Positions 1 to 9,977 of a stretch of DNA of 64,000 nucleotides are shown here, piece by piece (positions within the stretch are counted from its first letter, which is position 1; each line of letters opens with the position of its first letter). Origin of the DNA: an uncultured Verrucomicrobia subdivision 3 bacterium (GTDB lineage Bacteria; Verrucomicrobiota; Verrucomicrobiae; Limisphaerales; UBA11358); the NCBI GenBank assembly GCA_903847285.1, contig CAINDH010000016.1, positions 1 through 64,000 on the forward strand, in the 5' to 3' direction. The position numbers and the translations under genes were made by a program. The notes under the pieces were generated by a model. That model worked only from the letters and a program-made list of their open reading frames with translations. It made no database searches and had not been told where the DNA came from.

Positions 1-303
1 ATGAAAAACAAGCGGCTGGCCAACATCACGCCGGGTGAAATCCTGGAAGAAGATTTTTTGAAGCCGATGGGTCTGAGCCAATATCGGCTAGCCAAAGACA
101 TCAGTGTGCCCGCGCGCCGGATCAATGAAATCGTGAAGGGCGAACGCGCCATCACGGCTGACACGGCTTTGCGTCTTGGACGCTACTTCAAAATGTCGGC
201 GCAATTTTGGCTGAACCTGCAATCGCATCACGACTTGGAAATCATGTCTGACAAGCTTGGGCTGCGCCTAGAACGGGAAGTCAAAGTGCTGGTTGCGACC
301 TGA
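1..303 (+). CDS. higA: HigA-family antitoxin (XRE helix-turn-helix)
   Basis: A 100-residue DNA-binding protein of the HigA/VapI family, the antitoxin and autorepressor half of type II HigBA modules. The sequence shows the family blocks in order: ITPGEILEEDFL near the N-terminus, a helix-turn-helix at about residues 24-60 (QYRLAKDI, RINEIVKGER), and the AQFWLNLQ block at 67-74. Its length is normal for the family. The ATG is the first base of the window, so the toxin HigB, which usually lies just upstream, would be outside the window. No toxin gene follows it. It could also be a solitary regulator. Confidence 0.85.
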   Translation: MKNKRLANITPGEILEEDFLKPMGLSQYRLAKDISVPARRINEIVKGERAITADTALRLGRYFKMSAQFWLNLQSHHDLEIMSDKLGLRLEREVKVLVAT

Positions 304-455
304 GCCAAACAAAACCGGGGACTACGAATTACCCTACGCACGGGTCGATGATCGCAGTCAACGGGCCGTTGTAATTTATTTTTTTGGGGGGATGAAAATG
401 CACTGTTGAAATTTATCGTTCGCCAGCGCACGCTGATCAGGGGTAGATTCTTGGC

Positions 456-2642
456 ATGAACCCTCAGGTGCCCACTTCATATTTTTTCTGGCTGGGGGCT
501 TGTATGCGTTGCGTTTGGGCATTTATTTTATTGGCTACATTGACCGGGCTTGCCGCGCCGGAGACAAATCTGAGCCATCAACAGGTCGCCCCCTCAGGCT
601 CGACGGCGTTGCCGACATTGCGCACGGCTCTGGAAGTGCGGCAACTCAGCTTGGATGAGGCCAAGCAGCGTTGCCCGGTCCAACTCCGCGTGGTGGCGCT
701 GGCGCGGGATATCACCAGAGAAGGCGATGTTGAAGGGGTGTTTCAGGATGCGACGTCACCCATTTTTATGACGTTAAATTCTCCCGCCGCAAAATCGTTG
801 AAGTTGGGGCATCTCTATGCGGTCTCTGGGGCGACGAGTGGGGGAAATTTTACCCCCAATGTATGGGAGTCCTCGTCTGTGGATCTGGGGCCCGCGCAAA
901 TGCCCGAGCCTTTGCATCCATCTTTCGAGGAGTTGGTTGATGGCAGTCTTGATTGTGACTGGGTGGAACTGGAGGGGATCCTGCGTTCGTCCGGACCGGT
1001 CGGGCTTCAGTTACTGCTCAAGCGAGGTCACGTCAATCTGCGCATTGGCGAGCAGCAGAATTTACAGCGCGTGAGCCAGATGACCAATGCGTGGGTGAAA
1101 CTGCGCGGCTGCATTATTCCGTATCGAACTTCGGAAGGGCAAGTCACGGGAGCGGGCCTGCTGCTGGTTCCTTCCGCTGAATTTGTTTCGGTGGTGAAAG
1201 CAGCACCTGCCGACTTGTTTGCATTGCCAGCCAGTCGCATCTCTGACTTGCTGCGGTTCGACGTGCGCAAAAAATTGCTGCCTTGGATCAAATTGTCAGG
1301 TCAAATTTCGAGGGTGCGGGGGCAGACGGTTTTTTTGCTGGAAGGAAACGACGGCGCACGCTGTCTGGTAGTGAACACTGTTGGGCTGGAAGCTGGCGAC
1401 CAGATTGAGGCTGTGGGTTTGGCGGAATTCGGGGGATCATCGCCGGTGCTGCGAGACACGACCATCCGCAAAATCGGACACGGGCCATTGTCGCCGGCGC
1501 GCGCGGCCACCGTGGAGGACATCCTGCCTTTTCGCCGTGAAGGCACGAACATTGAGCAGACCGTGAGTTTTGTGCGCGACGCCGCGAATGTGGAAATCGA
1601 AGGGCGGCTCGTGAACGTGCGACCCGCCGACAAGGAGATCATATTGGAAATGCAATCTGGGTTGCGGTTGTTTCAGGCGTTGATTCCCGATGGCGGGAAC
1701 ACGCGCCAGTCCATTCCACCGATTGGAAGTGAACTCCGTTTGCGCGGCATTGTGGCGACGTGGGGGCAGGCGACAGCAGGCCAGGTTAGCGCATTTGATT
1801 TGTTGCTCAATTCCGCGTCCGACATCATGGTGCTGCAACTGCCGCCGCGCTGGACCGCCCGCGATGCGCTGCTGCTGGCCGCCGGCCTTTTCGTGGCGGT
1901 GGCTCTCGCGGCATTATGGATTTTTCAACTGCGCCGCCGGGTCAAGCTAAGCACCAAACAACTGCGGGTTGAAATGGAGGAACGCCGGCAGATAGAAAAC
2001 CGGGTGCGGGCGTTGGAAATGCAGACCGCTTTGGAAACCGAGCGTATCCGAATCGCCCGAAACATCCACGATGAACTCGGCGCACGCGCAACGAAAATCA
2101 GTTCGCTGGCCGCGGCTAGCCTACAAGAATCTCCGCCCGAAAGCGGCCGGCAGTTGCGGGAAATTTCTCACGCTTCCCGGCAGCTTGTCCGCGCGCTGGA
2201 CGAAACCGTGTGGACGGTAAATCCCAGCAATGACTCGCTGGCCGACCTGCTGGATTACATCACGCATTTTGCCGAGGAGTTTTTTCGCGACACGCCCATC
2301 CGCTGCCAGTTGAAAATTCCGGTGGATGTGCCGGAACAACCGATGTCCACCGAACTGCGACACAGCTTGCTCGCCATCGTGAAGGAATCTCTGAATAACG
2401 TGCTGAAACATTCGTCGGCGCAGAATGTCATCGTCAGTGCCCTCTTTGAAAACGGGCGGTTATCGCTGGTGATTCAAGATGATGGGCGTGGCTTTTCCAA
2501 CGGTGCCGCCACGAACGGCAACGGTCTTCCGAATTTGCGTGCGCGCGCCGCAGCGGTCAGCGCAACGATTCAAATTGAATCCGCGCCAGACAAAGGAACA
2601 GCGGTTCGCGTGGAAGCACCGCTGGTGGACAAAACCACCTAA
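456..2642 (+). CDS. Membrane sensor histidine kinase (HisKA_3/NarX-type)
   Basis: A 728-residue sensor kinase of the LuxR/NarL-partner class. A hydrophobic stretch at residues 18-34 (MRCVWAFILLATLTGL) looks like a signal peptide or first membrane helix, so the ATG at 504 is an alternative start. Residues 60-460 form an apparently periplasmic region with no domain I recognise. A second membrane helix lies at about 469-488, followed by a coiled coil (RRQIENRVRALEMQ). The phosphoacceptor is His538 in the RIARNIHDELGA motif, and the ATPase domain follows (LLAIVKESLNNVLKHS, then DDGRGF). The response regulator starts 21 bases downstream, so the two are almost certainly an operon and cognate pair. 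The signal is unknown. The downstream propeller/glycan genes are possible targets, but that is inference. Confidence 0.88.
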   Translation: MNPQVPTSYFFWLGACMRCVWAFILLATLTGLAAPETNLSHQQVAPSGSTALPTLRTALEVRQLSLDEAKQRCPVQLRVVALARDITREGDVEGVFQDATSPIFMTLNSPAAKSLKLGHLYAVSGATSGGNFTPNVWESSSVDLGPAQMPEPLHPSFEELVDGSLDCDWVELEGILRSSGPVGLQLLLKRGHVNLRIGEQQNLQRVSQMTNAWVKLRGCIIPYRTSEGQVTGAGLLLVPSAEFVSVVKAAPADLFALPASRISDLLRFDVRKKLLPWIKLSGQISRVRGQTVFLLEGNDGARCLVVNTVGLEAGDQIEAVGLAEFGGSSPVLRDTTIRKIGHGPLSPARAATVEDILPFRREGTNIEQTVSFVRDAANVEIEGRLVNVRPADKEIILEMQSGLRLFQALIPDGGNTRQSIPPIGSELRLRGIVATWGQATAGQVSAFDLLLNSASDIMVLQLPPRWTARDALLLAAGLFVAVALAALWIFQLRRRVKLSTKQLRVEMEERRQIENRVRALEMQTALETERIRIARNIHDELGARATKISSLAAASLQESPPESGRQLREISHASRQLVRALDETVWTVNPSNDSLADLLDYITHFAEEFFRDTPIRCQLKIPVDVPEQPMSTELRHSLLAIVKESLNNVLKHSSAQNVIVSALFENGRLSLVIQDDGRGFSNGAATNGNGLPNLRARAAAVSATIQIESAPDKGTAVRVEAPLVDKTT

Positions 2643-2663
2643 AGCGAAATACAATCCCGCTCC

Positions 2664-3320
2664 ATGCCCAGCGAAAAAAAAAACTCACCGGTCGAAGCCA
2701 TCAGCGTTTCCATCGTCGAGGACGATGATTGGCTGCGTGGCGATCTGGCGAAGAAAATCCGCGAGTCCAAAGGTTTTCGGCTCGCCAGCCAGCATCGCAA
2801 CGCGGAGGACGCGCTGGAAAAATTGCCCGGGGAAAACCCTGATGTCGTGCTGATGGACATCGCCTTGCCGGGTATGAGCGGCATTGAATGTGTGCAGCAG
2901 CTAAAGGACAAGTGGCCGGAAGCAAATGTCCTCATCCTTACGGTCTATGAGGAGACGGATAAAATTTTCGCCGCCCTTCGCGCGGGAGCCAGCGGGTATC
3001 TGCTCAAGCGCAGTAGCACAGAGGAATTGCTTGAAGCCATTTCCGATTTGCATGAAGGCGGCGCACCGATGAGTTCGTCGGTGGCGCGTCGCGTCGTCAA
3101 ATTTTTTGCGACCGAGGCAAAACCCAAGCCGGAAGCCGAGGCGTTGTCCGCGCGGGAGCGGGAAATTCTGGATTTTCTCGTCGAGGGCCGGGCCAACAAG
3201 GAAATCGCCGACCGGCTGGATGTCAGCGTGCATACCGTGCGGATGTTCATCCGGCGCATCTACAAAAAAATGCACGTCCATTCGCGCGGCGAAGCGGTGG
3301 CGCGCTTTTTGAAGAAGTAG
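2664..3320 (+). CDS. NarL/FixJ-type response regulator
   Basis: A 218-residue two-component transcriptional regulator. The receiver domain spans about residues 12-135, with the acidic cluster EDDD at 19-22, phosphoacceptor Asp65 in VVLMDIALPGMSG and the conserved Lys in YLLKRSS. A LuxR-type helix-turn-helix follows at about 152-212 (LSAREREILDFLVEG, NKEIADRLDVSVHTV). It is encoded 21 bases after the histidine kinase and should be phosphorylated by it. The first gene downstream is a secreted propeller protein, and the 151-base gap before it contains imperfect direct repeats (see findings) that could be this regulator's binding site. Confidence 0.92.
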   Translation: MPSEKKNSPVEAISVSIVEDDDWLRGDLAKKIRESKGFRLASQHRNAEDALEKLPGENPDVVLMDIALPGMSGIECVQQLKDKWPEANVLILTVYEETDKIFAALRAGASGYLLKRSSTEELLEAISDLHEGGAPMSSSVARRVVKFFATEAKPKPEAEALSAREREILDFLVEGRANKEIADRLDVSVHTVRMFIRRIYKKMHVHSRGEAVARFLKK

Positions 3321-3471
3321 TCCGATACGTCCGTTTTGCCGTATTGTCGTTTTGCGGTCCCGCCGTATAGTGGGATCAATGTCACCCATTGCAAAGTCGA
3401 TCCTCGCGCCATCATTGTCGGCGAATTTTTCCTTTTAGAAGCAGATCACATTGTCCCAACCCAAAACCACT

Positions 3472-6400
3472 ATGAAAAAAATCGTTCCCAATATTCTCTG
3501 GATGCTCGCCTGCCTCATGATTCTGGCAGTTGTGCCAGCGCACGCCGGTCGCTTCGCCCTCGTTGCCGAAGGTGCGGGCAAGCGTATCTCGCAATTTTAC
3601 GTCAGCGGACAGACGTGGACCTACATGACTAATTTCGTGGACGTCAACACGCCGCTCGGCACGCTGGCACCGTTGAATTCACCAACCAGCGTGGCGCAAG
3701 ACCAGCAAGGCCTTATTTATGTGAGCGACCAAGGCGTTGCCGGGGCCAACCGCATCCTGCGTTTCAACACCAATGGCGTGTTCATTGACATGGTGGGCAC
3801 CAACGGCCTGAATGGATTCAGCGTTCTTGGCAATGGGATTGACGACATGGTGTGCGGCCCGGATGGAAACATTTATGGCACGCTGGCGTTTGGCACGGCA
3901 AACAACCAGATTTTGAAATTCAACGTGTCGACCACCAACTGGAGCGTGTTGTATTCCAACTCCACCACCTTGAGCACCCCGCGCGGTCTGGATTTTGGGC
4001 CTGATGGAAATTTATATGTGAACAGCCGCGGTAACGCCCGGATGCTGGTCATCGGCACAAACGGTGTTCTGATCCGCACAAACGCGACGTTCTCCGGCAG
4101 CGCTCAAACCACGCCGATGGGGCTTCGCTATTCTCCGACTTACTCGAAATTCATCTGCACCTCGGGCAACGGAAATTCCGTGATTTGTTCCTGTCCAACG
4201 AACGGCACCATCGCCACCAATGGCACGGTCATCACAGGCCAAAATCCCGCCAGTGGACCCGGTGCGAGCAAGAGTTCGCTCGGTGTGCTGGCGGATGGCA
4301 CCAACATTTTCTACGTTGCTTTCATCAATCCGGGGCGGGTCTATCTTTGCAACAATCTAAGCACCACTTCGGTGACGCCCATTGATTCTGGAACCACTCC
4401 CGCGCTCAACAATCCCACGTTCATGAATTTCGCCACGGGCTTCGGCATCGGTGCACTCCAGACTGTCACATTGAATGTCACTCGCACGAACATGATCCAA
4501 GGCACCACGCAAAAAGCGCAGTTGCTCGGCAATTACATCGCGCAGTCCGGCATTGATATTTCGAGCGACCCGGGAACTGTTTGGAGTTCGAGCAATCCCG
4601 GCGTCATCACCGTTTCTGCGAACGGCACGCTCACTGCCGTCGGCATTGGCAGCACCACGCTCTCGGCGACCAACACCGGGAAATTTGCCAGCACCAACAT
4701 CACCGTGGTGCCGCTTGTCACCACGTTGATCCATCGTTATGGATTCACCAACGACGCGACCGATTCCATCGGCTCGGCGAACGGCACGCCTTCCGGTGCA
4801 AACTACGCCTTCACGAACGGTCAAATCGCACTGACACCGAGCGGACAATTTGACTACAACTATGTGGACTTTGGCGCGGGCACGGCCACCAACGACGTGC
4901 TGACGTTTGAAACTTGGGCCAGCTTCGGGACAAATTACAACTGGGCACGGTTATTCGACTTCGGCAACAACGACGGCGTGAGCGGCACGAGCTTCATCAT
5001 GTTCACGCCCCACACCTCCACCGGCAAAACGCGATTGGCTCTCAAAACGCCGACCGGTGGGGAAACGGATCTCGACGTGACCGGCACGCTGGACAATCAA
5101 AGCAATGTCCACATCGTTGCGGTGATTCATCCGCTGGCGGGTTACCTGAAACTTTATATCAACGGTGTTTTGTCCGCGCAAAACTTGAGCATCTCGGGAC
5201 AAGACCTTGCCAACGTGGTCAACAACTACAGCTTCCTCGGCAAGTCGCAGTTCTTCGTGGACCCGGCCGCGAACGAATCCGTGGATGAGTTCCGGATTTA
5301 TTCCGGCGTGCTGGATGCCACGAATGTCGCCATCAACTTCGCCGCCGGCCCGAACAGTCTCGTATCAAATCCCGGCGCGCTGACCTCCGTCTCCCTGACC
5401 ATCAACACCAATATGCTGCAACAAGGTTCGCAGTCGGCGGTGGCTTATGGAAATTTCGCCAACGTCTCCGGCGTGCCGCTGAATTTTTTCCAGGGCGTGA
5501 CGTTTAATTCCAGCGATACGAACGTCTTGACGGTTTCCGCCAACGGCGTGGTCAAGGCCGTCGGCTTCGGCAATGCGACCATCACCGTGACTTACGGCGC
5601 GCAATCCGCTTCCTACCCGGTCACGTCAACGCCATTGCCGCAGGCGAATTATCTGGTGACGGACGGGGCCGGCAACCGGGTGCTGCAATACAGCGCCATC
5701 GGCACCAACTGGACTTTGACGTCCGTGTTCGCATCGGGCACTTACGGTGGCAGCCCGCTGGTGGAGCCAACCGGCATCGCGCAGGACGCCGCCGGGAACA
5801 TTTATGTGGCGGATCAAACCACCAACGCGAGCGCTCCGGCCCGCGTGCTCAAGTTCAGTGCCACGGGAAATTATCTGGGTAATCTGGGCGCGAACGGCGT
5901 GGATTTTTTTGCGAATACCTGTGGCAACCTTGCGCTGGATGCCAGCGGCAATGTCTATATGTCCGTGCCCTTCGGGACCAACAGCGTTTTGAAATACGAT
6001 GTGACCACGAATGGCTGGTCCGTCTTTGTGCCGACGACGGATGGCAGTTACACGCTCATCAATCCCATTGGCATCGCCTTTGATCCCGCTGGAAACCTCT
6101 ATGTCTGCAACCGCGGCTCGTTCAACGCCGCCAACCGGCCGATCCAGAAATTCGATACGAACGGTCTGTATCTCGGCGATTTTGCCACCGGTCTGGTTGG
6201 GCCGCAGGCGTTGACGTGGGACGCGGCGAACAACCGTTTGCTCGTCAGTGTGGCGGCGACGATCATTGATGCCGTGGACACCAACGGCACTGTCACCGCG
6301 TTGAGTAGCGCGGTCGCGGCGGATGCGCTGGGCATCGTGAGCGTCGGCCCGAACATTTTCTACAGCGACTACAGTGCGTCCGGCGTTTATGCGCTGACCA

Positions 6401-6675
6401 GTTCGTCGAGTGCGGCGCTGGTCGCTGGCGGCATCACCCACGCGCATCAGTTGCTGCAACTCGCGTTGCCGCCGAACTTGAGCATCACCTTGAGCGGAGG
6501 CAATGTTGTCGTGACGTGGCCCTACAGCACGCCGGCTTACAATTTGAAATCCAGCGCCAGCCTTAACCCGGCGAGCTGGCAGAGCGTGACCAATGTGCCC
6601 ACCTTGGTGGGCAACAAAATGCAAGTCACTTTGCCCGCCTCCAGCAGCACGCTGTTCTTCCGGTTGAGCAACTGA
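3472..6675 (+). CDS. Giant secreted protein: NHL propeller, Big_2, LamG, Big_2, NHL propeller
   Basis: A 1067-residue exported protein. I chose the ATG at 3472 over the in-frame TTG at 3451 because it opens directly on a signal peptide (MKKIVPNILWMLACLMILAV, cleaved near AHAG). Visible modules are: an NHL-like beta-propeller at about 20-325 (repeated PxGLDFGPDGNLYVNS-type units), a bacterial Ig-like Big_2 domain at 330-415 (VWSSSNPGVITVSANGTLTA), a LamG/concanavalin-like domain at 420-635, a second Big_2 at 640-725, a second propeller at 730-1005, and a short C-terminal domain ending FFRLSN. No catalytic residues were seen. A role in binding extracellular glycan or in surface scaffolding is inference. 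The pseudopilin gene starts 3 bases after it. Confidence 0.82.
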   Translation: MKKIVPNILWMLACLMILAVVPAHAGRFALVAEGAGKRISQFYVSGQTWTYMTNFVDVNTPLGTLAPLNSPTSVAQDQQGLIYVSDQGVAGANRILRFNTNGVFIDMVGTNGLNGFSVLGNGIDDMVCGPDGNIYGTLAFGTANNQILKFNVSTTNWSVLYSNSTTLSTPRGLDFGPDGNLYVNSRGNARMLVIGTNGVLIRTNATFSGSAQTTPMGLRYSPTYSKFICTSGNGNSVICSCPTNGTIATNGTVITGQNPASGPGASKSSLGVLADGTNIFYVAFINPGRVYLCNNLSTTSVTPIDSGTTPALNNPTFMNFATGFGIGALQTVTLNVTRTNMIQGTTQKAQLLGNYIAQSGIDISSDPGTVWSSSNPGVITVSANGTLTAVGIGSTTLSATNTGKFASTNITVVPLVTTLIHRYGFTNDATDSIGSANGTPSGANYAFTNGQIALTPSGQFDYNYVDFGAGTATNDVLTFETWASFGTNYNWARLFDFGNNDGVSGTSFIMFTPHTSTGKTRLALKTPTGGETDLDVTGTLDNQSNVHIVAVIHPLAGYLKLYINGVLSAQNLSISGQDLANVVNNYSFLGKSQFFVDPAANESVDEFRIYSGVLDATNVAINFAAGPNSLVSNPGALTSVSLTINTNMLQQGSQSAVAYGNFANVSGVPLNFFQGVTFNSSDTNVLTVSANGVVKAVGFGNATITVTYGAQSASYPVTSTPLPQANYLVTDGAGNRVLQYSAIGTNWTLTSVFASGTYGGSPLVEPTGIAQDAAGNIYVADQTTNASAPARVLKFSATGNYLGNLGANGVDFFANTCGNLALDASGNVYMSVPFGTNSVLKYDVTTNGWSVFVPTTDGSYTLINPIGIAFDPAGNLYVCNRGSFNAANRPIQKFDTNGLYLGDFATGLVGPQALTWDAANNRLLVSVAATIIDAVDTNGTVTALSSAVAADALGIVSVGPNIFYSDYSASGVYALTSSSSAALVAGGITHAHQLLQLALPPNLSITLSGGNVVVTWPYSTPAYNLKSSASLNPASWQSVTNVPTLVGNKMQVTLPASSSTLFFRLSN

Positions 6676-6678
6676 ACG

Positions 6679-7491
6679 ATGTTTAAAAAATTTGTGAACA
6701 CCCAACCCAACAACCAACGACGCGGTTTCACGTTGATCGAATTGCTGGTGGTGATCGCCATCATCGCGATTCTTGCGGCGATGCTGTTGCCAGCGTTGTC
6801 GAAAGCCAAGGAAAAGGCCAAAGACATATCGTGTTTGAATAACTTGAAACAGTTGTCGCTCGCCGAGCAGATTTACATCGGCGATAACAACGGCGCGCCG
6901 TTCGCGTATCCCAGTTTGGCCAAGGTGTGGGTGGACGTGCTGTCTCCCAGTTATGGCAATGTTTACAACATCCGCCTGTGTCCGCGAACAACCGTTCAGC
7001 GCGCCACTTCCGGCGGCACGATTGACAACACCTGGTTCTGGACGCCGGCCAACGACACGAATGCGTTTGGAAGTTATGCAATCAACGGCTGGTTTTACGC
7101 GGGCGGTTTCACCTTGGGAATCAGCGGAACCTATGATCCCACCAAGGAAGCGCGCTGTTACAAAAAAGATGCCTCTGTCCGCAACCCCACCCTGTCGCCG
7201 GTGTATTGCGATTCCATCTGGCCGGATGCGTGGCCGACGGAAACCGACCGGCCGTGGCCCAACTTGCAGACGGGCGCGGTGTCCAGCGGGGTTGGCGGCA
7301 TGACGCGTATGATGATTGCGCGGCATAAACGTCCCAGCCCGGTTCCCACAGCACAGAATACGGCGCAAAAACTTCCCGGCGCGATCAATATCGGTTTTTT
7401 TGACGGGCATGTGGAGCAGGTGCCGCTGGAGAATTTGTGGACGCTTTATTGGGCGCAAAACTGGGTGCCGCCCTCTCCGCGCCCGCAATAA
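6679..7491 (+). CDS. Prepilin-like protein with type II secretion N-terminal signal
   Basis: A 270-residue pseudopilin-like protein of the abundant verrucomicrobial/planctomycete family (DUF1559-like). It has a short leader ending in RRG, then [20 protein letters not shown], the class III prepilin signature cleaved before Phe with the Glu at position +5, which serves as the membrane helix and assembly surface. The C-terminal [11 protein letters not shown] (about residues 236-246) is the H-X9-DG-type motif of the family. It directly follows the giant NHL protein (3-base gap), so it is probably co-transcribed. Whether these proteins form pseudopili or act as surface anchors is unknown. Confidence 0.9.
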   Translation: MFKKFVNTQPNNQRRGFTLIELLVVIAIIAILAAMLLPALSKAKEKAKDISCLNNLKQLSLAEQIYIGDNNGAPFAYPSLAKVWVDVLSPSYGNVYNIRLCPRTTVQRATSGGTIDNTWFWTPANDTNAFGSYAINGWFYAGGFTLGISGTYDPTKEARCYKKDASVRNPTLSPVYCDSIWPDAWPTETDRPWPNLQTGAVSSGVGGMTRMMIARHKRPSPVPTAQNTAQKLPGAINIGFFDGHVEQVPLENLWTLYWAQNWVPPSPRPQ

Positions 7492-7515
7492 TTTTTTGAT
7501 GCGCGTAGGCAAACC

Positions 7516-7550
7516 GTCGTTGAATCCGTAAGGAGGCCGGGTTTAACGAC
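7516..7550 (+). terminator. Hairpin after pseudopilin gene, possible terminator
   Basis: A 12-base-pair stem with two wobble pairs: left arm 7516-7527 (GTCGTTGAATCC), right arm 7539-7550 (GGGTTTAACGAC), 11-base loop. A short T run (TTTTT) appears about ten bases further on. It lies between the pseudopilin stop and the next gene start, where a terminator would be expected, but the distance to the T run makes it imperfect. Confidence 0.45.
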
Positions 7551-7567
7551 TCGGCTTCATTTTTGTC

Positions 7568-9970
7568 ATGATTTCATTTTTCCATACAGGTCGCGCGGGG
7601 TTTCTGGTTCTGGCGATTTTCAGCGGGCTGTCTCGCATTTTCGCCTCAACCTCGGCGCTGGTATGTGATCAGGGCTACAATGCCGTGCGCGCCTATACAG
7701 TCGCTGACACCAATTGGACTTATACCGGCGTGTTCGCCGCCGGGCTTTACGATGGGCAGCCGCTCACCACGCCGCTGGCCATCGCGCAAGATGCCGCAAA
7801 AAATATTTACATCGCGGAGACCTCGGCGAACGGCCGGGTCATGCGTTTCGATACCAATGGAGTTTACCTTGGCAGTCTCGGCACCAACGGCGTGCAGTTT
7901 TCCGGCAGCTTTCCGCAGGCTCTGACCATTGGTCCCGAAGGAAATCTCTACATGTCGCTCTCGTTTGGAACCACAGCGAGCAATTGCGTCTATCGCTGCA
8001 ACTTGAGCGCCAAAACCTGGAGCATTTTTATACCGAACAGCGGTAGCGGATATTCGTTGAACAATCCGCGCGGGCTGGCGTTTGCGTCCGATGGAAACCT
8101 CTACGTCGCGGATCGTAACAACAACGTCATTCGAAAATTCAACGGCAGCACCGGGGCGTTTATTTCAAATTTAGCGATCACCGTGCCGAGTGCTTCAGCT
8201 TTTCCGCAGGGGCTTTCGTGGGATGCGGTCAACAACCGGCTGCTCGCAACCATGACCAGTTCCTCGGATGTTTATGCTTACACTTTGGCTGGTGCGGGCA
8301 CGCTGCTCTACAAAGGTTCTGAATTTTGCCTCGATGTGCAGCCGGTTGATGGTCAGGTCGCATTTACGCGCTTTACTTCCGGCAGGAGTGATTTGGTAAT
8401 CGCAACCAATGCCTCGCTTCCCGTTGCAACCCTGTTAAAAAATCCGGGCCACTTGCAGTCGGTTATCCTCGCGCCACGCAGCGCCGTGCCGCCGCCGACC
8501 TGTCCGACTTTGCCGGGAACGCAAATCGCCTACAGCCCGGCGTCCACGGTGATCTACCTCGGCTCGCCGGCCATCACGATTTTGCCGAATGGAAATTATC
8601 TGTCGTCGCACGATTATTTCGGCGGCGGCTCCTCGCAAAATACGCTGGGACAAACTTTCCTTTATGCTTCCACCAATCGCGGCACGAACTGGTCAAGGCT
8701 GGGGCAAATGAATCAAATGGTCTCCGGAACGGCCGATACCAACGGCTGTTTTTGGAATCATATTTTTCAGATGAACGGTGCGCTCTATTCCATCGCCAAC
8801 GCCAACGGCGGCACAGGCCCGATGGTCATCCGCCGTTCGACCAACAACGGCGCATTGTGGACTTACGTCACCGGCTCGCCTGACAACATTGGACGCCTCT
8901 TTGCCTCGCAGGCATGGAGACCGGGGCAGGACGTTGTTTTCAAAAACGGCATGGCTTGGTTGTCCGCTGAACTGGGAAAATCCGCAACGTTCGGCGACAA
9001 CTACATCGCAACCATTTTTGCTCCCACAAACAGCGACCTGCTTGTGCCGACGAACTGGTCGCTTTCCACCACCGTTGTGCGCAACACTTCGTGGCTCACG
9101 AACACCTTTGTCGGCTGGCTGGAAGGCAATTGTCTGCAAGACACCAACGGCGGACTCATGCTGATGATGCGCGTGGACAACCGCTACGCCAACGGCGCGG
9201 CCATCGGCAGCAAGGCCGCACTCATTCGCGTGAATTATCTTGGCGGCACGAACGCAACGACGACGTTCTCCGGTGGCAATTTTGATCCCGCTGATCCGAG
9301 CGGCAACGGCTTCGTGGATTTTCCCGGCGGCTGCACGCGCTACACCGTTCGCTTCGATTCCGTTTCGCAAAAATACTGGACGCTGTGCAATTACATTCCG
9401 CGCGCCTTCCGCAACAACGCTTACAACGCCGAACGGTTTCGCGCCATTCTCGCGCTCGCCAGTTCGCCGAACTTGCGCGACTGGACGATTGAACGCTTCG
9501 TGATGTGCGACGACCGACTTTACAGCGCGGATGCAGCGACCGTTTCCGCTGCATTCAATGGCAACGAAACCGCCTACGGTTTTCAATATGCCGACTGGCA
9601 ATTTGATGGAAGCGATCTGGTCGCCACGGTGCGCACGGCGTTTTGCGACGACTTCGGAGGTGCCCATTCGGGACACGATGCGAATTATTATCTGTTCACG
9701 CGGGTTGCCAATTTCCGTTCCAACCCCGGCCCGCTCAACGTGCGCATCAACTCGCTGCAATACTCGCGCGGCAGCGGCGCGGCGCAGATTATTTTTTCCA
9801 CGCGCGCCTCGTATCTTTACAAATTGCAGATGAGTTCAGATTTGCAAAACTGGACCGACACCGGCGCATCGCTGGAAGGCAGTGGCGCCGATGCGGCCTT
9901 CAGCCTGTCCGGACAAAACGCGACGATCCGTTTTTATCGCATCGCCGAAAGCGTGTCTTGGCTGAACTAA
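7568..9970 (+). CDS. Secreted NHL-propeller plus sialidase-like (BNR) protein
   Basis: An 800-residue exported protein with an N-terminal signal sequence (about residues 1-28). Residues 30-310 form an NHL-type propeller closely resembling those in the neighbouring giants (NNPRGLAFASDGNLYVADRN). Residues 330-725 form a sialidase/BNR-type six-bladed propeller with repeated STNRGTNWS and STNNGALWT Asp/Thr-box-like turns. This half matches the N-terminus of the lipoprotein fusion at 22577 (LGSPAITILPNGNYLSSHDYF against LGSPSLVILPDGNYLASHDFF). The tail ends FYRIAESVSWLN and belongs to the short C-terminal module shared with its neighbours. The family also includes glycosidase-like proteins, so hydrolysis of a terminal acidic sugar is possible but unproven. 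Confidence 0.75.
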   Translation: MISFFHTGRAGFLVLAIFSGLSRIFASTSALVCDQGYNAVRAYTVADTNWTYTGVFAAGLYDGQPLTTPLAIAQDAAKNIYIAETSANGRVMRFDTNGVYLGSLGTNGVQFSGSFPQALTIGPEGNLYMSLSFGTTASNCVYRCNLSAKTWSIFIPNSGSGYSLNNPRGLAFASDGNLYVADRNNNVIRKFNGSTGAFISNLAITVPSASAFPQGLSWDAVNNRLLATMTSSSDVYAYTLAGAGTLLYKGSEFCLDVQPVDGQVAFTRFTSGRSDLVIATNASLPVATLLKNPGHLQSVILAPRSAVPPPTCPTLPGTQIAYSPASTVIYLGSPAITILPNGNYLSSHDYFGGGSSQNTLGQTFLYASTNRGTNWSRLGQMNQMVSGTADTNGCFWNHIFQMNGALYSIANANGGTGPMVIRRSTNNGALWTYVTGSPDNIGRLFASQAWRPGQDVVFKNGMAWLSAELGKSATFGDNYIATIFAPTNSDLLVPTNWSLSTTVVRNTSWLTNTFVGWLEGNCLQDTNGGLMLMMRVDNRYANGAAIGSKAALIRVNYLGGTNATTTFSGGNFDPADPSGNGFVDFPGGCTRYTVRFDSVSQKYWTLCNYIPRAFRNNAYNAERFRAILALASSPNLRDWTIERFVMCDDRLYSADAATVSAAFNGNETAYGFQYADWQFDGSDLVATVRTAFCDDFGGAHSGHDANYYLFTRVANFRSNPGPLNVRINSLQYSRGSGAAQIIFSTRASYLYKLQMSSDLQNWTDTGASLEGSGADAAFSLSGQNATIRFYRIAESVSWLN

Positions 9971-9977
9971 CGGCAAC

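Noticed and set aside
3333..3366. CRISPR-like short repeats
   Set aside because: Only two imperfect copies without regular spacers and no cas genes anywhere in the window.
5626..7512. A 628-codon open frame on the minus strand
   Set aside because: It lies antisense to the giant NHL gene and the pseudopilin gene, whose proteins have clear domains. Its translation is rich in Arg/His/Gly without motifs, the usual shadow of codon-biased GC-rich genes.
8693..9760. A 355-codon minus-strand frame
   Set aside because: Antisense to the sialidase-like domain at 7568-9970; low-complexity Val/Arg/Ala composition and no recognisable fold.
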